From Symsagittifera roscoffensis (taxonomy: Eukaryota; Xenacoelomorpha; Acoela; Convolutidae), in contig NC_087065.1 of the NCBI RefSeq assembly GCF_963678635.1, positions 68,824,956-68,884,955 of the forward strand: DNA of 60,000 nt, given 5' to 3'. The translations under genes and the position numbers were made by a program. Of this stretch, positions 39,126 to 51,874 are shown in pieces; the first letter of the stretch is position 1, and each line of letters starts with the position of its first letter. The notes beneath the pieces are model-generated. The model worked only from the letters and a program-made list of their open reading frames with translations, searched no databases and was not told the DNA's origin.

Positions 39126-42100
39126 TATGAAAATTTTTAGTCAGATGACCGGACCCACCAGCCCAGAGGTCACCCATTAGGTCGAGACAAAGGTTGAGCT
39201 ATGAAAATGTTGTTCAGATTAATGATCCCACCAGTCCCTGGTGTCACCCTCTAGGTCGAGACATAAGTCGAGTTTTGAAAATGTTGTTAAGGTTACCGAT
39301 CCCACCAGTTCTACAGGACACCCTATAGGTCGAGGCATAGGTCGAATTATGAAAATGTTTAGTCAGATGACCGGACCCACCAGCCCAGAGGTCACCCATT
39401 AGGTCGAGACAAAGGTTGAGCTATGAAAAAGTTGTTCAGATGATTACCGATCCCACCAGCCACAGAGAACACCCTCTAGGTCGAGGCATAGTCGAGTTAT
39501 GAAAAAATTGTTCAGATTACCGATCCCACCAGCCCTAGAGGGCAACCCTTAGGTCGAGACAACTGTTGAGCTATGAAAATTTTGTTCAAATAACCGATCC
39601 CACCAGCCATAGAGAACACCCTCTAGGTCGAGACGTAGTCGAGTTATGAAAATAATGTTCAGATTACTGATCCCGCGAGCCCTAGAAGGCACGTTTTAGG
39701 TCGAGTCATAAGTCGAGTTCAAAACGTTTTGTTGAGATTACCGATCCCACCAGCCCAAGAGGTCAACCATTATCTTGAGACAAAGGATGAGCTATGAAAA
39801 TGTTGTTCAGATTACCGATCCCACCAGCCATAGAGAACAACCTCTCGGTCGAGACATAGTCGAGTTATGAAAAAATTGTTCAGATTACCGATCCCACCAG
39901 CCCTAGAGGGCACCCTTTAAGTCGAGTCATAAATCGAGTTTAAAATGTTTTGTTGAGATGACCGATCCCACCAGCCCTAGAAGACACCCTCTAGGTCGAG
40001 TCAAAGGTCGAGTTATGAAAACGTTGTTCAGATTACCCATCCAACCAGCGCTAGAGGACACCCTCTCATCTAGGTTGAGACATAGGAAGAGTCATGAAAA
40101 TGTAAGTCAGATAACCGGTCCCACCAGCCCAGAGGTCACCCTCTAGGACAACCATAGGTCGACTTACGAAAAGGTTGTTCAGAATAATGATCCCACCAGC
40201 CCCTGAAGGCACCCTCTAGGTCGAGACATAGATCGAGTTTTGAAAGTGTTAGTCAGATCACCGGTCCCAGCAGCCCAGAGGTCACCCATTAGGTCGAGAC
40301 AAAGGTTGAGCTATGAATAAATTGTTCAGATTAGCGATCCCACCAGCCACAGAGAACACCCTCTAGGTCAAGACATAGTCGAGTTATGAAAATGTTTAGT
40401 CAGATGACCGGACCCACCAGCCCAGAGGTCACCCATTAGGTCGAGACAAAGGTTGAGCTATGAAAAAGTTGTTCAGATTACCGATCCCACCAGCCATAGA
40501 GAACACCCTCTAGGTCGAGACATAGTCGAGTTATGAAATTATTGTTCAGATTACTGATCCCGCGAGCCCTAGAAGGCACCTTTTAGGTCGAGTCATAAGT
40601 CGAGTTCAAAACGTTTTGTTGAGATTACCGATCCCACCAGCCCAAGAGGTCAACCATTAGCTTGAGACAAAGGATGAGCTATGAAAATGTTGTTCAGATT
40701 ACCGATCCCACCAGCCATAGAGAACAACCTCTCGGTCGAGACATAGTCGAGTTATGAAAAAATTGTTCAGATTACCGATCCCACCAGCCCTAGAGGGCAA
40801 CCCTTAGGTCGAGACAAAGGTTGAGCTATGAAAATGTTTTTCAGATAACCGATCCCACCAGCCATAGAGAACACCCTCTAGGTCGAGACATAGTCGAGTT
40901 ATTAAAATTTTGTTCAGATTACTGATCCCGCGAGCCCTAGAAGGCACCTTTTAGGTCGAGTCATAAGTCGAGTTCAAAACGTTTTGTTGAGATTACCGAT
41001 CCCACCAGCCCAAGAGGTCAACTATTAGCTTGAGACAAAGGATGAGCTATGAAAATGTTGTTCAGATTACCGATCCCACCAGCCATAGAGAACAAACTCT
41101 CGGTCGAGACATAGTCGAGTTATGAAAATATTGTTCAGATTACTGATCCCGCGAGCCCTAGAAGGCACCTTTTAGGTCGAGTCATAAGTCGAATTCAAAA
41201 CGTTTTGTTGAGATTACCGATCCCACCAGCCCATGAGGTCAACCATTAGCTTGAGACAAAGGATGAGCTATGAAAATGTTGTTCAGATTACCGATCCCAC
41301 CAGCCATAGAGAACAACCTCTCGGTCGAGACATAGTCGAGTTATGAAAAAATTGTTCAGATTACCGATCCCACCAGCCCTAGAGGGCACCCTTTAAGTCG
41401 AGTCATAAATCGAGTTTAAAACGTTTTGTTGAGATTACCGATCCCACCAGCCCTAGAAGACACCCTCTAGGCCGAGTTAAAGGTCGAGTTATGAAAACGT
41501 TGTTCAGATTACCCATCCAACCAGCGCTAGAGGACACCCTCTCCTCTAGGTTGAGACATAGGAAGAGTCATGAAAATGTAAGTCAGATAACCGGTCCCAC
41601 CAGCCCAGAGGTCACCCTCTAGGAAAACCATAGGTCGACTTACGAAAAGGTTGTTCAGAATAATCATCCCACCAGCCCCTGAAGGCACCCTCTAGGTCGA
41701 GACATAGATCGATTTTTGAAAATGTTAGTCAGATCACCGGTCCCAGCAGCCCAGAGGTCACCCATTAGGTCGAGACAAAGGTTGAGCTATGAAAAAATTG
41801 TTCAGATTAGCGATCCCACCAGCCATAGAGAACACCCTCTAGGTCGAGACATAGTCGAGTTATGAAAATATTGTTCAGATTACCGATCCCACCAGCCCTA
41901 AAAGGCACCCTTCAGGTCGAGTCATAATTCGAGTTTAAAACGTTTTGTGACATTACCGATCCCACCAGTTCTGCAGGACACCCTCTGGGTCGAGTTATGA
42001 AAATGTTAGTCAGATCACCGGTCCCAGCAGTTCAGAGGTCACCCATTAGGTCGAGACAAAGGTTGAGCTAAGAAAAAGTTGTTCAGATTAGCGATCCCAC

Positions 42101-44797
42101 CAGCCATAGAGAACACCCTCTAGGTCGAGACATAGGTCGAGTTATGAAAATGTTAGTCAGATCACCGGTCCCAGCAGCCCAGAGGTCACCCATTAGGTCG
42201 AGACAAAGGTTGAGCTATGAAAAAATTGTTCAGATTAGCGATCCCACCAGCCATAGAGAACACCCTCTAGGTCGAGACATAGTCGAGTTATGAAAATATT
42301 GTTCAGATTACCGATCCCACCAGCCCTAAAAGGCACCCTTTAGGTCGAGTCATAATTCGAGTTTAAAACGTTTTGTTGACATTACCGATCCCACCAGTTC
42401 TACAGGACACCCTCTAGGTCGAGACAAAGGTTGAGCCATGAAAAAGTTGTTCAGATTACCGATCCCACCAGCCATAGAGAACACCCTCTAGGTCGAGACA
42501 TAGTCGAGTTATGAAAATATTGTTCAGATTACCGATCCCACCAGCCCTAGAAGGCACCCTTTAGGTCGAGTCAAAGATCGAGTTATGAAAATGTTGTTCA
42601 GATTACCCATCCAACCAGCCCTAGAGGACACCCTCTAGTTTGAGACATAGGAAGAGTCATGAAAATGTTAGTCAGATCACCGGTCCCACCAGCCCAGAGG
42701 TCACCCTCTAGGACAACCATAGGTCGACTTACGAAAATGTTGTTCAGAATAATGATCCCACCAGCCCCTGATGGCACCCTCTAGGTCGAGGCATAGATCG
42801 AGTTTTGAAAATGTTGTTAAGGTTACCGATCCCACCAGTTCTACAGAACACCCTCTAGGCCGTGGCCTAGGTCGAATAATGAAAATGTTAGTCAGATCAC
42901 CGGTCCCAGCAGCCCAGAGGTCACCCATTAGGTCGAGACAAAAGTTGAGCTATGAAAATGTTGTTCAGATTACCGATCCCACCAGCCATAGAGAACACCC
43001 TCTAGGTCGAGACATAGTCGAGTTATGAAAATATTGTTCAGATTACCGATCCCACCAGCCCTAGAAGGCACCCTTTAGATCGAGTCATATGTCTAGTTTA
43101 AAATGTTTTGTTGAGATTACCGATCCCACCAGCCCTAGAGAACAACCATTAGGTCGACACAAAGGTTGAGCTATGAAAATGTTGTTCAGATTACCGATCC
43201 CACCAGCCCTAGAGGGCACCCCTTAGGTCGAGACAAAAGTTGAACTTTGAAAATGTTGTTCAGGTTACCGATCCCACCAGCCATAGAAGAAACCCTCTAG
43301 GTCGAGTCAAAGGTCGAGTTAAAACCACACATTGTTCAGGTTACCAATCCCACCAGCCCTAAATGACACCCTTTAGGTCGAAGCATAATTCGAGTTTAAA
43401 ACGTTTTGTTGACATTACCGATCCCACCAGTTCTACAGGACACCCTCTAGGTCGAGGCATAGGTCGAGTTATGAAAATGTTAGTCAGATCAGCGATCCCA
43501 GCAGCCCAAAGGTCACCAATTAGGTCGAGACAAAGGTTGAGCCATGAAAAAGTTGTTCAGATTACCGATCCCACCAGCCATAGAGAACACCCTCTAGGTC
43601 GAGACATAGTCGAGTTATGAAAATATTGTTCAGATTACCGATCCCACCAGCCCTAGAAGGCACCCCTTAGGTCGAGTCATAAGTCGAGTTTAAAACGTTT
43701 TGTTGAGATTACCGATCCCACCAGCCCTAGAGGACAACCATTAGGTCGAGACAAAGGTTGAGCTATGAAAATATTGTTCAGATTATTGATCCCATCAGCC
43801 ATAGAGAACACCCTCTAGGTCGAGTCAAAGGTCGAGTTATGAAAATGTTGTTCAGATTACCCATCCAACCAGCCCTAGAGGACACCCTCTAGTTTGAGAC
43901 ATAGGAAGAGTCATGAAAATGTTAGTCAGATCACCGGTCCCACCAGCCCAGAGGTCACCCTCTAGGACAACCATAGGTCGACTTACGAAAAAGTTGTTCA
44001 GAATAATGATCCCACCATCCCCTGATGGCAACCCTCTAGGTCGAGACATAGATCGAGTTTTGAAAATGCTGTTAAGGTTACCGATCCCACCAGTTCTACA
44101 GGACACCCTCTAGGCCGTGGCATAGGTCGAGTTATGAAAATGTTAGTCAGATCACCGGTCCCAGCAGCCCAGAGGTCACCCATTAGGTCAAGACAAAGGT
44201 TGAGCTATGAAAATGTTGTTCAGATTACCGATCCCACCAGCGATAGAGAACACCCTCTAGGTCGAGACATAGTCGAGTTATGAAAATATTGTTCAGATTA
44301 CCGATCCCACCAGCCCTAGAAGGCACCCTTAAGATCGAGTCATAAGTCGAGTTTAAAGCGTTTTGTTGAGATTACCTATCCCACCAGCCCTAGAGGACAA
44401 CCATTAGGTCGAGACAAAGGTTGAGCTTTGAAAATGTTGTTCAGGTTACCGATCCCACCAGCCATAGAAGACACGCTCTAGGTCGAGTCAAAGGTCGAGT
44501 TAAAACCACACATTGTTCAGATTACCGATCCCACCAGCCCTAGATGACACCCTTTAGGTCGAGACATATGTCAAGTTATGATAATTTTGCTGAAATTACT
44601 GAACCCACCAGCCCTCGAGGACAGCATTTAGGTCGAGACCTGGGTCGAATTATGAAATTTTTGCTCAGATTACCGATCCACTAGCCCTGGAGGGCATCTT
44701 TTCGGTCGAGAAAGAGGTCGATTTATATAATTCCTGTTCGGATTATCGATGACTCCAACCCTGGAGGGCACCAACTAGGTCGAGAAATTGGTCGAAT
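39126..44797 (+). repeat. 5,672-bp satellite duplication, copy 1
   Basis: The copy begins at TATGAAAATTTTTAGTCAGA (the GTCAGATGA word is at 39140) and ends at the divergent GAGAAATTGGTCGAATTATG monomer near 44780. Text matches copy 2 at offset 5672 up to about 40750 and at offset 6040 afterwards. Its length equals about 77 monomers of 73.6 bp. Confidence 0.93.
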
Positions 44798-47700
44798 TAT
44801 GAAAATTTTTAGTCAGATGACCGGACCCACCAGCCCAGAGGTCACCCATTAGGTCGAGACAAAGGTTGAGCTATGAAAATGTTGTTCAGATTAATGATCC
44901 CACCAGTCCCTGGTGTCACCCTCTAGGTCGAGACATAAGTCGAGTTTTGAAAATGTTGTTAAGGTTACCGATCCCACCAGTTCTACAGGACACCCTATAG
45001 GTCGAGGCATAGGTCGAATTATGAAAATGTTTAGTCAGATGACCGGACCCACCAGCCCAGAGGTCACCCATTAGGTCGAGACAAAGGTTGAGCTATGAAA
45101 AAGTTGTTCAGATGATTACCGATCCCACCAGCCACAGAGAACACCCTCTAGGTCGAGGCATAGTCGAGTTATGAAAAAATTGTTCAGATTACCGATCCCA
45201 CCAGCCCTAGAGGGCAACCCTTAGGTCGAGACAACTGTTGAGCTATGAAAATTTTGTTCAAATAACCGATCCCACCAGCCATAGAGAACACCCTCTAGGT
45301 CGAGACGTAGTAGAGTTATGAAAATAATGTTCAGATTACTGATCCCGCGAGCCCTAGAAGGCACGTTTTAGGTCGAGTCATAAGTCGAGTTCAAAACGTT
45401 TTGTTGAGATTACCGATCCCACCAGCCCAAGAGGTCAACCATTATCTTGAGACAAAGGATGAGCTATGAAAATGTTGTTCAGATTACCGATCCCACCAGC
45501 CATAGAGAACAACCTCTCGGTCGAGACATAGTCGAGTTATGAAAAAATTGTTCAGATTACCGATCCCACCAGCCCTAGAGGGCACCCTTTAAGTCGAGTC
45601 ATAAATCGAGTTTAAAATGTTTTGTTGAGATGACCGATCCCACCAGCCCTAGAAGACACCCTCTAGGTCGAGTCAAAGGTCGAGTTATGAAAACGTTGTT
45701 CAGATTACCCATCCAACCAGCGCTAGAGGACACCCTCTCATCTAGGTTGAGACATAGGAAGAGTCATGAAAATGTAAGTCAGATAACCGGTCCCACCAGC
45801 CCAGAGGTCACCCTCTAGGACAACCATAGGTCGACTTACGAAAAGGTTGTTCAGAATAATGATCCCACCAGCCCCTGAAGGCACCCTCTAGGTCGAGACA
45901 TAGATCGAGTTTTGAAAGTGTTAGTCAGATCACCGGTCCCAGCAGCCCAGAGGTCACCCATTAGGTCGAGACAAAGGTTGAGCTATGAATAAATTGTTCA
46001 GATTAGCGATCCCACCAGCCACAGAGAACACCCTCTAGGTCAAGACATAGTCGAGTTATGAAAATGTTTAGTCAGATGACCGGACCCACCAGCCCAGAGG
46101 TCACCCATTAGGTCGAGACAAAGGTTGAGCTATGAAAAAGTTGTTCAGATTACCGATCCCACCAGCCATAGAGAACACCCTCTAGGTCGAGACATAGTCG
46201 AGTTATGAAATTATTGTTCAGATTACTGATCCCGCGAGCCCTAGAAGGCACCTTTTAGGTCGAGTCATAAGTCGAGTTCAAAACGTTTTGTTGAGATTAC
46301 CGATCCCACCAGCCCAAGAGGTCAACCATTAGCTTGAGACAAAGGATGAGCTATGAAAATGTTGTTCAGATTACCGATCCCACCAGCCATAGAGAACAAC
46401 CTCTCGGTCGAGACATAGTCGAGTTATGAAAAAATTGTTCAGATTACCGATCCCACCAGCCCTAGAGGGCAACCCTTAGGTCGAGACAAAGGTTGAGCTA
46501 TGAAAATGTTTTTCAGATAACCGATCCCACCAGCCATAGAGAACACCCTCTAGGTCGAGACATAGTCGAGTTATTAAAATTTTGTTCAGATTACTGATCC
46601 CGCGAGCCCTAGAAGGCACCTTTTAGGTCGAGTCATAAGTCGAGTTCAAAACGTTTTGTTGAGATTACCGATCCCACCAGCCCAAGAGGTCAACCATTAG
46701 CTTGAGACAAAGGATGAGCTATGAAAATGTTGTTCAGATTACCGATCCCACCAGCCATAGAGAACAACCTCTCGGTCGAGACATAGTCGAGTTATGAAAA
46801 AATTGTTCAGATTACCGATCCCACCAGCCCTAGAGGGCAACCCTTAGGTCGAGACAAAGGTTGAGCTACGAAAATGTTTTTCAGATAAACGATCCCACCA
46901 GCCATAGAGAACACCCTCTAGGTCGAGACATAGTCGAGTTATTAAAATTTTGTTCAGATTACTGATCCCGCGAGCCCTAGAAGGCACCTTTTAGGTCGAG
47001 TCATAAGTCGAGTTCAAAACGTTTTGTTGAGATTACCGATCCCACCAGCCCAAGAGGTCAACTATTAGCTTGAGACAAAGGATGAGCTATGAAAATGTTG
47101 TTCAGATTACCGATCCCACCAGCCATAGAGAACAAACTCTCGGTCGAGACATAGTCGAGTTATGAAAATATTGTTCAGATTACTGATCCCGCGAGCCCTA
47201 GAAGGCACCTTTTAGGTCGAGTCATAAGTCGAATTCAAAACGTTTTGTTGAGATTACCGATCCCACCAGCCCATGAGGTCAACCATTAGCTTGAGACAAA
47301 GGATGAGCTATGAAAATGTTGTTCAGATTACCGATCCCACCAGCCATAGAGAACAACCTCTCGGTCGAGACATAGTCGAGTTATGAAAAAATTGTTCAGA
47401 TTACCGATCCCACCAGCCCTAGAGGGCACCCTTTAAGTCGAGTCATAAATCGAGTTTAAAACGTTTTGTTGAGATTACCGATCCCACCAGCCCTAGAAGA
47501 CACCCTCTAGGCCGAGTTAAAGGTCGAGTTATGAAAACGTTGTTCAGATTACCCATCCAACCAGCGCTAGAGGACACCCTCTCCTCTAGGTTGAGACATA
47601 GGAAGAGTCATGAAAATGTAAGTCAGATAACCGGTCCCACCAGCCCAGAGGTCACCCTCTAGGAAAACCATAGGTCGACTTACGAAAAGGTTGTTCAGAA

Positions 47701-50700
47701 TAATCATCCCACCAGCCCCTGAAGGCACCCTCTAGGTCGAGACATAGATCGATTTTTGAAAATGTTAGTCAGATCACCGGTCCCAGCAGCCCAGAGGTCA
47801 CCCATTAGGTCGAGACAAAGGTTGAGCTATGAAAAAATTGTTCAGATTAGCGATCCCACCAGCCATAGAGAACACCCTCTAGGTCGAGACATAGTCGAGT
47901 TATGAAAATATTGTTCAGATTACCGATCCCACCAGCCCTAAAAGGCACCCTTCAGGTCGAGTCATAATTCGAGTTTAAAACGTTTTGTGACATTACCGAT
48001 CCCACCAGTTCTGCAGGACACCCTCTGGGTCGAGTTATGAAAATGTTAGTCAGATCACCGGTCCCAGCAGTTCAGAGGTCACCCATTAGGTCGAGACAAA
48101 GGTTGAGCTAAGAAAAAGTTGTTCAGATTAGCGATCCCACCAGCCATAGAGAACACCCTCTAGGTCGAGACATAGGTCGAGTTATGAAAATGTTAGTCAG
48201 ATCACCGGTCCCAGCAGCCCAGAGGTCACCCATTAGGTCGAGACAAAGGTTGAGCTATGAAAAAATTGTTCAGATTAGCGATCCCACCAGCCATAGAGAA
48301 CACCCTCTAGGTCGAGACATAGTCGAGTTATGAAAATATTGTTCAGATTACCGATCCCACCAGCCCTAAAAGGCACCCTTTAGGTCGAGTCATAATTCGA
48401 GTTTAAAACGTTTTGTTGACATTACCGATCCCACCAGTTCTACAGGACACCCTCTAGGTCGAGACAAAGGTTGAGCCATGAAAAAGTTGTTCAGATTACC
48501 GATCCCACCAGCCATAGAGAACACCCTCTAGGTCGAGACATAGTCGAGTTATGAAAATATTGTTCAGATTACCGATCCCACCAGCCCTAGAAAGCACCCT
48601 TTAGGTCGAGTCAAAGATCGAGTTATAAAAATGTTGTTCAGATTACCCATCCAACCAGCCCTAGAGGACACCCTCTAGTTTGAGACATAGGAAGAGTCAT
48701 GAAAATGTTAGTCAGATCACCGGTCCCACCAGCCCAGAGGTCACCCTCTAGGACAACCATAGGTCGACTTACGAAAATGTTGTTCAGAATAATGATCCCA
48801 CCAGCCCCTGATGGCACCCTCTAGGTCGAGGCATAGATCGAGTTTTGAAAATGTTGTTAAGGTTACCGATCCCACCAGTTCTACAGAACACCCTCTAGGC
48901 CGTGGCCTAGGTCGAATAATGAAAATGTTAGTCAGATCACCGGTCCCAGCAGCCCAGAGGTCACCCATTAGGTCGAGACAAAAGTTGAGCTATGAAAATG
49001 TTGTTCAGATTACCGATCCCACCAGCCATAGAGAACACCCTCTAGGTCGAGACATAGTCGAGTTATGAAAATATTGTTCAGATTACCGATCCCACCAGCC
49101 CTAGAAGGCACCCTTTAGATCGAGTCATATGTCTAGTTTAAAATGTTTTGTTGAGATTACCGATCCCACCAGCCCTAGAGAACAAGCATTAGGTCGACAC
49201 AAAGGTTGAGCTATGAAAATGTTGTTCAGATTACCGATCCCACCAGCCCTAGAGGGCACCCCTTAGGTCGAGACAAAAGTTGAACTTTGAAAATGTTGTT
49301 CAGGTTACCGATCCCACCAGCCATAGAAGAAACCCTCTAGGTCGAGTCAAAGGTCGAGTTAAAACCACACATTGTTCAGGTTACCAATCCCACCAGCCCT
49401 AAATGACACCCTTTAGGTCGAAGCATAATTCGAGTTTAAAACGTTTTGTTGACATTACCGATCCCACCAGTTCTACAGGACACCCTCTAGGTCGAGGCAT
49501 AGGTCGAGTTATGAAAATGTTAGTCAGATCAGCGATCCCAGCAGCCCAAAGGTCACCAATTAGGTCGAGACAAAGGTTGAGCCATGAAAAAGTTGTTCAG
49601 ATTACCGATCCCACCAGCCATAGAGAACACCCTCTAGGTCGAGACATAGTCGAGTTATGAAAATATTGTTCAGATTACCGATCCCACCAGCCCTAGAAGG
49701 CACCCCTTAGGTCGAGTCATAAGTCGAGTTTAAAACGTTTTGTTGAGATTACCGATCCCACCAGCCCTAGAGGACAACCATTAGGTCGAGACAAAGGTTG
49801 AGCTATGAAAATATTGTTCAGATTATTGATCCCATCAGCCATAGAGAACACCCTCTAGGTCGAGTCAAAGGTCGAGTTATGAAAATGTTGTTCAGATTAC
49901 CCATCCAACCAGCCCTAGAGGACACCCTCTAGTTTGAGACATAGGAAGAGTCATGAAAATGTTAGTCAGATCACCGGTCCCACCAGCCCAGAGGTCACCC
50001 TCTAGGACAACCATAGGTCGACTTACGAAAAAGTTGTTCAGAATAATGATCCCACCATCCCCTGATGGCAACCCTCTAGGTCGAGACATAGATCGAGTTT
50101 TGAAAATGCTGTTAAGGTTACCGATCCCACCAGTTCTACAGGACACCCTCTAGGCCGTGGCATAGGTCGAGTTATGAAAATGTTAGTCAGATCACCGGTC
50201 CCAGCAGCCCAGAGGTCACCCATTAGGTCAAGACAAAGGTTGAGCTATGAAAATGTTGTTCAGATTACCGATCCCACCAGCGATAGAGAACACCCTCTAG
50301 GTCGAGACATAGTCGAGTTATGAAAATATTGTTCAGATTACCGATCCCACCAGCCCTAGAAGGCACCCTTAAGATCGAGTCATAAGTCGAGTTTAAAGCG
50401 TTTTGTTGAGATTACCTATCCCACCAGCCCTAGAGGACAACCATTAGGTCGAGACAAAGGTTGAGCTTTGAAAATGTTGTTCAGGTTACCGATCCCACCA
50501 GCCATAGAAGACACGCTCTAGGTCGAGTCAAAGGTCGAGTTAAAACCACACATTGTTCAGATTACCGATCCCACCAGCCCTAGATGACACCCTTTAGGTC
50601 GAGACATATGTCAAGTTATGATAATTTTGCTGAAATTACTGAACCCACCAGCCCTCGAGGACAGCATTTAGGTCGAGACCTGGGTCGAATTATGAAATTT

Positions 50701-50837
50701 TTGCTCAGATTACCGATCCACTAGCCCTGGAGGGCATCTTTTCGGTCGAGAAAGAGGTCGATTTATATAATTCCTGTTCGGATTATCGATGACTCCAACC
50801 CTGGAGGGCACCAACTAGGTCGAGAAATTGGTCGAAT
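44798..50837 (+). repeat. 5,672-bp satellite duplication, copy 2 (6,040 bp)
   Basis: This directly follows copy 1 and ends with the same divergent GAGAAATTGGTCGAATTATG monomer. It is 368 bp longer because of one extra five-monomer segment. I saw only a few substitutions between the copies: 39640 C versus 45312 A; 42553 G versus 48593 A; 42587 G versus 48627 A; 43146 C versus 49186 G. That implies very recent duplication. These differences also argue against a simple assembly copy. Confidence 0.93.
46431..46798 (+). repeat. Extra 368-bp five-monomer segment
   Basis: The segment from AAAATTGTTC at 46431 is repeated from 46799, but the matching place in copy 1 (about 40759-41126) has it once. 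The two tandem versions differ slightly (CTATGAA versus CTACGAA near 46868, and GATAACC versus GATAAAC). It is either a gain in copy 2 or a loss in copy 1. Its length is the same 368 bp seen at 29.3-30.0 kb. Confidence 0.9.
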
Positions 50838-51874
50838 TATGAAAGTGTTGTTCCGATTACCGATCCCACCAGCCCTAGAGGACACCATCTAGGTCAAGAC
50901 ATGGGTTGAATTATGAAACTGTTTTTCCAATTACCGATCCCATCAGCCCTAAAGTGCACCCTCTAGAGCGAGACAGAGGTCGAGATATAAAAATTTGTTC
51001 GGAATATCGATCGCATCAGCCCTAAAGGACACCTTCTAGGTCGAGACATATGTAGAGTTGTGAAATATGTTCAGATTACCGATCCCTCTAGCCATAGTGG
51101 CCACCCTCTAGGTCAAATCATAGGTCGATTTAAAAACAAACATTATTCAGGTTACCGATCCCACCAGTCCTAGAGGACACCCTCTAGGTCGAGACATAGG
51201 TCGAGTTATGAAAATGTTGTTCTGATTACCTATGCCACCAGCTCTAGAGGATACCCTCTAGGTCAATTCATAGATCGGGTTATGAAATTTTTGCTCAGAT
51301 TACCAATCCACCAGCCGTGGAGGCACTCTCTAGGTCGAGTCAGAGGTCGATTTATAAAAACCTTGTTCGGATTATTGATACCTCCAACCCTGGAGACAAC
51401 CATCTAGGTCAAGTCATAGGTCGAGATATAGCAATTTGTTCGGATTATCGATTCCACCAGCCCTAGATGGCACACTCTAGGTCGAGTCATTGCTCGAATT
51501 ATGAAAAATTTGCTCGGATTCTCGATCCCACCAATCATGGAGGGCACCCTCTAGGTCGAGTCATAGGTAGAATTTTAAGCATCTTTTTCAGATTATCGAT
51601 CCCTCCAACCTTGGAGGTCACCCTCTAGGTCAAGTCAAAGGTCGAGATATAGAAATTTTGTTCGGAATATCCATCCGACCAGCCCTGGATGGCACCCTCT
51701 AGGTCGAGTCAAATGTCGAGTTATAATATTCTTGTTTAGATTATCGATCCACCCAGCTCTAAAGGGCGCCCTCTAGGTCAAGTCATAAGCCGATTTTAAA
51801 ACATTTATTCGGATTTTCAATCCCACTAGCCCTAGGAGTCATCCTCTAGGTCGAGACATAAGTCGATGTCTAAA
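50838..51874 (+). repeat. Divergent edge monomers of the 74-bp array
   Basis: Monomers remain recognisable through AGGTCGAG boxes and GATCCCACCAGCC, but they differ strongly from each other (GTTCGGATTATCGAT, CCAACCCTGGAGGGCACC, CGAGATATA). The last recognisable piece is CATAAGTCGATG near 51864-51875. Greater divergence at the edge is what unequal exchange predicts. Confidence 0.88.

Larger units (their letters stand above)
1437..51874 (+). repeat. 74-bp satellite array, main block
   Basis: About 50.4 kb of uninterrupted tandem monomers, all in one orientation. A canonical monomer reads, in order: GTTATGAAAATGTTGTTCAG, ATTACCGATCCCACCAG, then the perfect dyad CCTAGAGGACACCCTCTAGG, then two AGGTCGAG boxes whose starts are 12 bp apart. 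Most monomers are 73-74 bp. A short class near 62 bp has one of the two boxes missing. The GATCCCACCAGCC stretch changes least, while the hairpin arms and the ATG-side A/T runs vary most. Subfamilies change along the array: canonical CCTAGAGG monomers dominate the left; a CCCAGAGGGCAAT form is frequent at 30-36 kb; CCATAGAGAACACC, CCCAGAGGTCACC and CAAAACGTTTTG forms dominate 37-50 kb. The class fits centromeric or pericentromeric satellites; this location is inferred, not shown. Confidence 0.97.

Noticed and set aside
39126-50837. Assembly artefact as explanation for the 5.67-kb duplication
   Set aside because: Not excluded, but the copies differ at several single bases and by a 368-bp segment, which a simple duplicated contig would not show.
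1437-51874. Dozens of open frames of 60-116 codons on both strands within the 74-bp array
   Set aside because: They are the same repeat words read in shifting frames (LPIPPAL, ITDPTSP, HPLGRD). Start and stop positions follow monomer differences, identical proteins recur only where DNA was duplicated, and stops are frequent. There is no sign of selection for protein.
1437-51874. CRISPR array
   Set aside because: Monomers are contiguous and all parts of the period are related between copies. There are no unique spacers, and the period and context are eukaryotic satellite.
1437-51874. CENP-B box in the monomer
   Set aside because: No stretch fits the TTCG....A..CGGG pattern in the canonical monomer. 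The ACCGATCCC word is not a match.
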